A stretch of DNA of 34,102 nt from Pseudomonadota bacterium (GTDB lineage Bacteria; Pseudomonadota; Gammaproteobacteria; Pseudomonadales; Moraxellaceae), in contig JAJZHK010000032.1 in NCBI GenBank assembly GCA_021804565.1, positions 1-34,102 of the forward strand, given 5' to 3'. Below the pieces are notes generated by a model, which did not search any database, had not been told where the DNA came from, and saw only the letters and a list, made by a program, of their open reading frames with translations. Position 1 is the stretch's first letter. Each line of letters begins with the position of its first letter. Made by a program: the position numbers and the translations under genes. Positions 28,511-34,102 of the stretch are shown here, piece after piece.

Positions 28511-29029
28511 ATGGCAACCCGTGGTGTCAACAAGGTCATACTCATAGGTAATATCGGCAAGGATCCGGAGACGCGTTATCTGCCCTCAGGCGGAGCGGTC
28601 ACCAACATCACCCTCGCCACCAGCGAAAGCTGGAAAGACAAAAACACCGGTCAGGCGGTGGAGCACACCGAGTGGCATCGCGTGGTGTTCTACGGCAAGC
28701 TGGCTGAAATTGCTGGACAGTATCTGCGCAAGGGCAGCAAGGTCTTTGTCGAAGGCTCCCTGAGCACGCGCAAGTGGCAGGACAAGCAGACGGGCCAGGA
28801 TCGCTACAGCACCGAAATCCGTGCCCAGAACATGCAGATGCTCGACAGCCGTCAAGGCGGGGGTGAGCCGGCCTCCTATCAGGGTGAAGATCAGGACATG
28901 TCCTATGCGGGCGGCTACGCCGGCGAAGAGTCTTATAGTGCGCCGGCAGCGGCCGCTCCAGGCCGTGCCCAGCCCGCACCGGCGCGAGCGCCGGTGGACA
29001 ACAACTTTGATGATGACATTCCCTTCTAG
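28511..29029 (+). CDS. ssb: Single-stranded DNA-binding protein SSB
   Basis: SSB coats single-stranded DNA and recruits repair and replication proteins. The 172-residue protein has the OB-fold ([39 protein letters not shown] through [37 protein letters not shown]), a flexible Gly/Gln/Ala/Pro-rich linker and the interaction tip DDDIPF. It is the last housekeeping gene before the accessory zone. Confidence 0.98.
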   Translation: MATRGVNKVILIGNIGKDPETRYLPSGGAVTNITLATSESWKDKNTGQAVEHTEWHRVVFYGKLAEIAGQYLRKGSKVFVEGSLSTRKWQDKQTGQDRYSTEIRAQNMQMLDSRQGGGEPASYQGEDQDMSYAGGYAGEESYSAPAAAAPGRAQPAPARAPVDNNFDDDIPF

Positions 29030-29045
29030 GCTGATCGATCCACAA

Positions 29046-29061
29046 GCCCGCTGTTGCGGGC
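29046..29061 (+). terminator. Hairpin after ssb, likely transcription terminator
   Basis: GCCCGC (29046-29051), loop TGTT, GCGGGC (29056-29061), beginning 16 bases after the ssb stop. The following bases (CTTCGGGTCT) are only mildly T-rich, so termination may be partial. A second perfect hairpin lies at 29122-29142 (GCGAGCCTT / AAGGCTCGC, 3-base loop). Confidence 0.5.
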
Positions 29062-29120
29062 CTTCGGGTCTGCACTTTAGGCTGGGCTAAACACCAGGAC
29101 CCTGGCCAGGGAGCGTGCTT

Positions 29121-29252
29121 AGCGAGCCTTCCCAAGGCTCGCCATGCGCCTTTGCATTCATCGATCCGGGCCATCACGCTGAGGATCTCAGGGGGGATCT
29201 GGAGGGTGTCTGAATCCTGCATGCCAGCAGGACGATGCTCATCAATACCCAT
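29121..29252 (-). pseudogene. Remnant of a Fic-family protein gene (N-terminal piece)
   Basis: Minus-strand codons from ATG 29252 read through IPPEILSVMARIDECKGAWRALGRLA, which resembles the N-terminal segment of many Fic/DOC-domain proteins (consensus near 'I..EIL..IAEIDEFKGRWEALG.LAPE'). The similarity stops at about 29121 and the frame then runs antisense into ssb, so the catalytic HPFxxGNGR part is missing. Fic proteins AMPylate or otherwise modify targets and often act as toxins. The fragment is short and the call rests on one segment. Confidence 0.5.
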
Positions 29253-29328
29253 TTTGTAGCCCTGCAGCCTTGGCATGGGTGTTAATGGATAGGGCAAGAG
29301 GCCTACCCTAGGGTGCTGATCTCTATGC

Positions 29329-29607
29329 TTATGACCCACTGCGATGGGTTCTGAAAATGTTTTGGCGATGATGACGGAGGAATATACGCTGTTTCAGCGT
29401 GAATGAGCCGACGTTCATGGCTGGCTTGATACACCAAGCGGCAAGAACTTCTGCTATTCCATCTGCTGTGAGTAATGCGCCATCATCGGCAAAGCTGATC
29501 CATCCTTGGTCAAATAATTTGTCTATATGCGGTGCCAATAAAAGTCCATTTTCGCCGTCTAAGCGCTCTTGGTCGCTCGAATCCCTCCAGTGTTGATTTG
29601 CACCCAA
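29329..29607 (-). pseudogene. Remnant of an HNH endonuclease gene (C-terminal piece)
   Basis: The 92-residue frame contains WRDSSDQERLDGENGLLLAPHIDKLFDQGWISFADDGALL and TLKQRIFLRHHRQNIFR, the C-terminal part of HNH endonucleases related to restriction enzymes. Intact relatives have a longer catalytic sequence with 'HIKPW' where this reads NQHW, and the upstream histidine/asparagine part is absent. The 5' side is abruptly replaced by IS3-family sequence. The fragment has no normal start codon and is presumably inactive. Confidence 0.7.
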
Positions 29608-29647
29608 TACTGAGCCACTGGGGGTGCGGCTAATTTCGTGGACTGAT

Positions 29648-29868
29648 TTACGTCATTAACCCTAGGTGCTCGCGGTACTCGATGGGACTGAGATAGCCAA
29701 GGGAGATCTTGATCCGTTTTTCGTTATACCAGCGAGTGTAGGCATCAAGGGCCTCAATAAACTGCGCAATGGTCGTCGAACGCCAATCCCTTGGGTAGAT
29801 ATCGCTATCTTCAACCTTCCAAAGAAACCCTCACAGGCCGCAGGATCGTGCTGATGATTGACCTTGTC
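29648..29868 (-). pseudogene. IS3-family transposase remnant (C-terminal end, frameshifted)
   Basis: On the minus strand AACEGFFGRL is followed, after a frameshift, by IYPRDWRSTTIAQFIEAL, then DAYTRWYNEKRIKISLGYLS and PIEYREHLGLMT with a stop at 29650-29648. This is the end of the DDE integrase domain of IS3-group OrfB proteins, including the final glutamate region and the (W)YNExRIKxxLGYxSPxEYR signature. The rest of the transposase is missing; upstream sequence switches at about 29870 to the acyltransferase gene. The IS end probably lies near 29610, next to the HNH remnant. Confidence 0.85.
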
Positions 29869-29876
29869 AGCCACGC

Positions 29877-31913
29877 TCACTGGCCCCTGGCAAGCCAGTC
29901 CAGTGCGGTATTGTACAGGGGCTGGCTGGCCAGGGCACGGGCTGCACTGATGTGATTGTCGTCCGAAAAATTGATGATGCCATCCCGGTATGCGTAGCAC
30001 CAGCGAACGTCACAGAACTCCGGGCTTGTGTCAAGCAATCGGATCTCCGGATCACCCGCAGCCAGTGACTGGAACAGGTTCTTAACATCCCGGCGCTGCT
30101 GTTCAAACTGATACCGCGACTGATTGCAGCGGGCGGTGGGCAAACGGGCCAGACAATCTGGTGCCGGATAAGGAAGCACTGGCTCAGGCAATACCACAAC
30201 GACCCTCATCCCCTGGTGGCGGATGTCAGCAAGCTGCTGTCGCATACGGTCAACAAAAATCGCCCATGAGTGCTGATGATTCAGCAGTCCCTGCCCGGTT
30301 TTCAGCACCCGAACCGATTCACCGGATCGAAGCAGGCCGAGGGAGGATGGGCCATCAGCCAGATACCAAGACCAGCGCGCATCAAGCAAAACCCCGCGAA
30401 CCCCTGACCGATGCAAGGCTCCCAGTTCAGTATCAACCGCATGAGCAAAGCCAAGACAATGGGTCTGCAAGGAATGATCTCCTGCCGGGATTACACCGTC
30501 CAGAGGAAGACAGCCATACTTTATGCGTGTCAGTATGCGCAAGGGATGGTTCTGACTGTACACATCAAGAATGGGCCGTAAATGACCTGCATGCGAGTCG
30601 CCCCACACCATAATCCGGATCGGGTCACGGGGCTGCCCCAAACTACAGGCTGCTGCCGGTGCCAGAGGCACTCGCTGGCATCGGGCAAGCGGCGGTCCGA
30701 AAGGATCATGAGCCCACAGGGCCACTTCCTGTTGTGTGCTCGTCAACACCAAGGGTTCGAAAATCTCGGCATTGCCCAGGATGTACAGAAGCAGGATGGC
30801 GTAAAAACCATGGCGAAACTGCAGATGATTCAGACCTGACCAGGGGGTTGTTCCCTGTCGCAACGGCTGTTCGACATAGACATAGGTCAGATGGGCCAGC
30901 AGATAGGACAGTACGCCACCGACCAGGGCATCACGTGGCAAACTGCGCTCCAGATACCAGCTGCGTGCAAAAGCCAGCAACACCCAGTGCCACAGATAAA
31001 AACTGTAGGAGATCCGGCCGGTGTGCTGCACAACCCTGCCCAATAGCCCAGTGGGGCTTGCGGCAAGGGGATCCCAACGACCACCGGCCAGAAACAGCAA
31101 TGCGCCCAGCACCGGTGCCAGCACCACATAACCCGGGAACAGGTCGCTGCCATCGACCAGGGCCACACTGGCCAGCAAGACCCCCAGACCAGCCCACCTC
31201 AAGAGGCGCCCAAGGAGCTGTCGCTTGCACCGGCTTCCCTGAGTGAGGGCCAGAATCCCCCCGCCCGCAAACTCCCAGGCCCGCGAGGGCATGCCGTAAA
31301 AGGCCTGCGGACTGTCATGGGCACTGCTGTACTCGCACCAGGCCAGAGAGGCCGAAAAAATCAGCCACAGCAGGACATCCGAGGCCAGCCGCAGACGTTC
31401 GTTACGACCATCCAGCAGCCGCTGCATGCCCCAGAGCAGCAAGGGCCAGAGCAGGTAAAACTGCTCCTCGACCGACAGCGACCACATGTGCAGCAGCGGC
31501 TGATGGTCCGCCGCCATACCAAAATAGTCATTTTCATGGCCAAGAAAATAATAATTGACCGATATCGTAGCCACCGCCCGCAGTTCCCGACCCAACTGGT
31601 TCTGGGCATCCGGAACCAGTAAAATCGCCCCAAGCACAGCCGTCACCCCAAGCACCAGACACAGAGCCGGGTAAAGACGACGGAAACGACGGGTGTAGAA
31701 ATCCAGAAAAGTGAAGCTTTCGTTTTCCAGACGCTGCTCCAGCTGCCCCGTGATCAGATAGCCCGAGATCACAAAAAACACATCAACCCCGACAAAGCCG
31801 CCGGGCAAAAGATGAACGCTGATGTGATACAACACAACGGTGACCACGGCAAACGCCCGTAGCACATCAATATCACTGCGATACAGTTTGGGATCAGGTA
31901 AATTCAGTGGCAC
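29877..31913 (-). CDS. OafA/YrhL-type acyltransferase with C-terminal SGNH domain
   Basis: A membrane O-acyltransferase of about 678 residues that likely acetylates surface polysaccharide or lipopolysaccharide. The N-terminal acyltransferase-3 domain begins YRSDIDVLRAFAVVTVVLYHI with the catalytic-type histidine, contains FYTRRFRRLYPAL and WSLSVEEQFYLLWP, and spans about ten membrane helices. After residue 400 comes a periplasmic SGNH/GDSL-like domain with MVWGDSHAGHLRP (serine block) and DDNHIS (Asp-His block). I choose GTG 31913 with GGGA upstream; TTG 31925 would add four residues. Its stop lies about 10 bases from the IS3 remnant and IS4 debris lies on the other side, so it looks like laterally acquired cargo for surface variation. 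Confidence 0.88.
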   Translation of the reverse strand: MPLNLPDPKLYRSDIDVLRAFAVVTVVLYHISVHLLPGGFVGVDVFFVISGYLITGQLEQRLENESFTFLDFYTRRFRRLYPALCLVLGVTAVLGAILLVPDAQNQLGRELRAVATISVNYYFLGHENDYFGMAADHQPLLHMWSLSVEEQFYLLWPLLLWGMQRLLDGRNERLRLASDVLLWLIFSASLAWCEYSSAHDSPQAFYGMPSRAWEFAGGGILALTQGSRCKRQLLGRLLRWAGLGVLLASVALVDGSDLFPGYVVLAPVLGALLFLAGGRWDPLAASPTGLLGRVVQHTGRISYSFYLWHWVLLAFARSWYLERSLPRDALVGGVLSYLLAHLTYVYVEQPLRQGTTPWSGLNHLQFRHGFYAILLLYILGNAEIFEPLVLTSTQQEVALWAHDPFGPPLARCQRVPLAPAAACSLGQPRDPIRIMVWGDSHAGHLRPILDVYSQNHPLRILTRIKYGCLPLDGVIPAGDHSLQTHCLGFAHAVDTELGALHRSGVRGVLLDARWSWYLADGPSSLGLLRSGESVRVLKTGQGLLNHQHSWAIFVDRMRQQLADIRHQGMRVVVVLPEPVLPYPAPDCLARLPTARCNQSRYQFEQQRRDVKNLFQSLAAGDPEIRLLDTSPEFCDVRWCYAYRDGIINFSDDNHISAARALASQPLYNTALDWLARGQ

Positions 31914-32108
31914 GAATATTCCCAAGGATCAAAAGAAGCGATCAGGTCATAAGCTAAATGGACAAGGGTACGAACCGATGATGACGGAGTATACTGGAAA
32001 TCGTCAGGAGTAAATTATCCCTGTTCCTGAATCAAAATTTAACACCCGGACCAACCCAAGATTGAGCAAAATTGCCGCGCAAGCTCGGATGCTTTAGCTC
32101 CGAGGAGT

Positions 32109-32131
32109 GCTTGCCCGGCAGGAGGGCAAGC
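32109..32131 (-). terminator. Perfect hairpin downstream of the IS4 remnant
   Basis: GCTTGCCC (32109-32116) and GGGCAAGC (32124-32131) with a 7-base loop lie just beyond the stop of the IS4-type transposase remnant; a second, weaker CTCGGA/TCCGAG pair lies next to it. There is no T-run. It could be a terminator or part of the IS end. Nothing else is recognised in 31926-32145. Confidence 0.4.
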
Positions 32132-32145
32132 CACCCAATTTAAGC

Positions 32146-32505
32146 TCAGCAGGGTTTGAAGGCCATATGTTTGTGGGGTTGGGTCGCTGAGGGGTTGCGA
32201 GGTTGGGATCCCCCAGGTCGATGTTGCTGTGTTTTCTTGGCCAGAGTAGCCATGACGGCCAGCAAGGTATCGTAGGTCTGAGCAGCCAACAGTACGGCAG
32301 GGATCAGATGTTGAAGTGCTGCGAACGCATAGGTGCGAAGGATGCGTTTTCCAGCGTGGAGGCTTTTGAGTTGGGTTGCTGCCGAACAGACCAAGGAGTG
32401 CAGATTATCGCCAAGGACTTTGGCCGCAAGGTCTTGCATGACAGCCTGCTGAGATAAGCCAGAGACGTGTTCAAGGTTGAGACGGTGCTTGATATTGCCG
32501 AACAG
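32146..32505 (-). pseudogene. IS4-family transposase remnant (C-terminal end)
   Basis: Minus-strand codons from about 32505 read FGNIKHRLNLEHVSGLSQQA, then VMQDLAAKVLGDNLHSLVC, RTYAFAALQHLIPAVLL and a tail ending QPHKHMAFKPC. This matches the end of IS4-type transposases: the helix with 'IK..L.LEH.SG', then 'QD..AKVL..NL', 'NRTYAFA.L' and the characteristic PHKH-A-K terminus. The first three quarters of the transposase, including the DDE core, is missing, so the element cannot move by itself. The cut end abuts the hlyD-like gene, whose 5' part is lost. Confidence 0.85.
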
Positions 32506-33072
32506 AAAGCAGATCCTGAGACGACCTTAAGTACATTCCGGCACGATCAGCTCGACACGCTGGACAAAGCCCAGCAACAGTTTACACAGGCACATGACGA
32601 AGAAACCAAGGCGATCAACCGTCAACACTTGATGCGGCTCACTGCACCGGTGGCTGGGACCGTACAGCAACTCAATGTTCATACGGTGGGAGGGGTTGTC
32701 ACCACAGCCCAGTCCCTGATGGAGATTGTCCCGGACGATACTCTGGAAGTGGAAGCCCAGGTACGCAACCAGGATATCGGCTTTGTAAGCCCTGGGCAGA
32801 AGGCCATGATCAAGATCGAGACCTTCCCCTACACACGTTATGGCTACCTTACCGGTAAAGTTCTTACCGTCTCCAATGATGCCGTACAGGATAAAAAGGC
32901 AGGGTTAGTCTTTCCGGCAAAGATTCAGTTACCCATGCGACGATTTAAGGTAGACAACACCTGGGTGAACCTAACTCCGGGGATGGCTGTAACAGTTGAG
33001 ATAAAAACAGGATCACAAAGCGTGGCCAGTTATTTCTTAAGTCCCTTGGAACAGGTGGACATGAAAGTTTGA
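32503..33072 (+). pseudogene. Type I secretion membrane-fusion protein (HlyD-like), 5'-truncated
   Basis: The C-terminal half of a HlyD-type periplasmic adaptor that links an ABC exporter to TolC. The remnant keeps the end of the coiled coil (STFRHDQLDTLDKAQQQFTQAH), the lipoyl half-motif LMRLTAPVAGTVQQLNVHTVGGVV, the beta-barrel domain (VEAQVRNQDIGFVSPGQKAMIKIETFPYTRYG) and the family ending LTPGMAVTVEIKTG...YFLSPL. The N-terminal membrane anchor and most of the coiled coil are missing. The open frame continues upstream to an ATG at 32467, but those codons are antisense IS4 sequence, giving a chimeric start. It is probably inactive. AT-rich genes follow 44 bases later. Confidence 0.88.
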
Positions 33073-33116
33073 GAGAGCGTTGAGGCTAATATGATTATTG
33101 ATTCGAAGGGCAATAT

Positions 33117-33345
33117 ATGTCGTTTATTTATGACATTATTTTAACTGGTTGGAGCTATTCCATGCCTGTCAATCAGAGTAATTTAATGCCAAGCACTCTT
33201 GTGGATAGTGGCATTCAACCTAACTCATTTTCAAATAACAATATAACATTTGCTTTTTCAGAAAAAATATGATCGTCTTGGGCTTTATTCTAAAGCATCC
33301 GCCATTGCGGGAAGTATAAATTTTTATAGGAGATATTTGACATGA
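33117..33345 (+). pseudogene. Small AT-rich gene, apparently frameshifted in an A-run
   Basis: From ATG 33117 (GAAGGG six bases upstream) the frame reads MSFIYDIILTGWSYSMPVNQ and on to NNNITFAFSEKI before a TGA at 33270-33272: 51 residues. If one A is removed from the A6 run at 33262-33267, the frame continues as EKYDRLGLYSKASAIAGSIN and FYRRYLT to a TGA at 33343-33345, giving about 75 residues. That stop overlaps the next start (ATGA), just as in a normal operon, which supports the longer product. It may be a mutation, a sequencing error, a phase-variable tract or +1 frameshifting. No family was recognised. Confidence 0.55.
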
Positions 33346-33977
33346 ATATGAACGGTAAAATCCTGCATATTTTTAGTGCAATAGTATTGTTTGGAGCAAT
33401 TATGTGTTGGGCGGACTCGGATATAAGTACTGAAAAACAATATCTGCAAACGGGTGGAAATCAGCGCGATACATTGTCGAATGTTCCCCCTGAGTCACTG
33501 TGCCATATGAACGAATGGATTGTTTTTTCCTGCCCTGTCAAGAAGAACAAAATAATTTCAGTATGCGCCTCAAACGATTTGACACCAAAATCTGGATATA
33601 TGCAATACCGCTTTGGCACCTATAATCAACAGCCTGACATGATCTACCCATTACGGCTTGTGCAGCCTCATGATTATTTTGAGTATTTTACGAAATCCGA
33701 GGGTAATGACGGTATTGAAGCACTAGGATTTCATGTCAAGGCGTACAAGTACAGCGTCTATATCCATTTGTCCGATTCCATCCGCGGATACAACGGAGGA
33801 GGAGTTATTGTCCGTCATTATGGGAAAAGAATTTCTGTAATGCGCTGTTTAAATGATCGATATTATATTTCGCCATATTCTAATCTTGGGCCATCAAAAT
33901 ATATTAACGAGTTTGATCTTAGTCAATTGCAATTGCCTGCGCCAAAAAAAAATAATATAGATTTCATTTATGAATAA
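33342..33977 (+). CDS. Exported protein of unknown function, AT-rich
   Basis: A 211-residue protein with a clear signal peptide (MNMNGKILHIFSAIVLFGAIMCWA), so periplasmic or outer-surface. AGGAGA at 33328-33333 is 8 bases before the ATG. The body carries EWIVFSCPVKKNKIISVCAS followed by MQYRFG and MIYPLRL: a pattern I recall from small uncharacterised exported proteins of Proteobacteria, with paired cysteines. Later strands include YSVYIHLSDSIRGYNGGGVIV and ISVMRC. Four or more cysteines suggest disulfides. Base composition is clearly lower in GC than the core genes, a sign of transfer. An immunity- or inhibitor-like role for the next gene is possible but only guesswork. Confidence 0.8.
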   Translation: MNMNGKILHIFSAIVLFGAIMCWADSDISTEKQYLQTGGNQRDTLSNVPPESLCHMNEWIVFSCPVKKNKIISVCASNDLTPKSGYMQYRFGTYNQQPDMIYPLRLVQPHDYFEYFTKSEGNDGIEALGFHVKAYKYSVYIHLSDSIRGYNGGGVIVRHYGKRISVMRCLNDRYYISPYSNLGPSKYINEFDLSQLQLPAPKKNNIDFIYE

Positions 33978-33992
33978 TCAAGGAGCTTATCT

Positions 33993-34102
33993 ATGAGCAC
34001 TTACCAATTATCTGAAGATCAGGTTGGCTCGCTTCAAAGAGATTATCCTAGCGTTGCAATGCAAACCGAAGGGGGTGGGATGAGCTTTGCACCACCTACA
34101 CC
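33993..34102 (+). CDS. Unknown gene, 5' part only (runs off window)
   Basis: ATG 33993 has a textbook AAGGAG (33980-33985) seven bases upstream and starts 15 bases after the previous stop. The visible 36 residues begin MSTYQLSEDQVGSLQRDYPS and end MSFAPPTP; there is no signal peptide. The frame is open to the edge. Coupled spacing shows it belongs to the same operon as the exported protein. No function can be assigned. Confidence 0.65.
   Translation, partial: MSTYQLSEDQVGSLQRDYPSVAMQTEGGGMSFAPPT

Overview
The window is a piece of a high-GC gammaproteobacterial chromosome. Gene content and order (ssrA-smpB-rnfH-bamE-fur, recN-grpE-dnaK-dnaJ, miaB-ybeZ-ybeY-corC-lnt, uvrA-MFS-ssb) resemble Pseudomonadales/Oceanospirillales-type genomes. 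The tmRNA tag (ANDEAYALAA), sigma-32 promoters and Fur/BamE sequences fit that class; I cannot name a genus. About 28 kb in the middle is conserved housekeeping sequence, and both ends are accessory DNA.

Left end (1-1588): the C-terminal part of a site-specific serine recombinase, translationally coupled to two small helix-turn-helix-like proteins that are paralogs of each other. A terminator follows, then a short non-coding zone with an inverted and a direct repeat, abutting the 3' end of ssrA.

Core (1589-29029): trans-translation (ssrA, smpB), an unusual SNF-like membrane protein where ratA usually lies, rnfH, bamE, fur and an MDR oxidoreductase. Then comes a minus-strand unit of recN, a CHASE2 protein whose class III cyclase domain has lost its catalytic residues, and a small exported protein. 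The heat-shock genes grpE-dnaK-dnaJ carry two good sigma-32 promoters. The minus-strand envelope/RNA cluster miaB, ybeZ, ybeY, corC, lnt is broken by an inserted alpha/beta hydrolase gene. Next are a soluble lytic transglycosylase, a metallo-beta-lactamase-fold hydrolase, a polyserine lipoprotein, uvrA, a YajR-like MFS exporter and ssb. Convergent neighbours repeatedly overlap at their 3' ends.

Right end (29030-34102): gene debris and foreign DNA. There are remnants of a Fic-family gene, an HNH endonuclease and an IS3-family transposase, then an intact OafA-like acyltransferase with an SGNH domain, an IS4-family transposase remnant, and the C-terminal half of a type I secretion membrane-fusion protein cut by that IS. 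Last is an AT-rich, tightly packed set of three unknown genes: a small ORF with an apparent frameshift in an A-run, an exported 211-residue protein, and a gene running off the window. This last set and the recombinase/twin-HTH module are the least explained parts.
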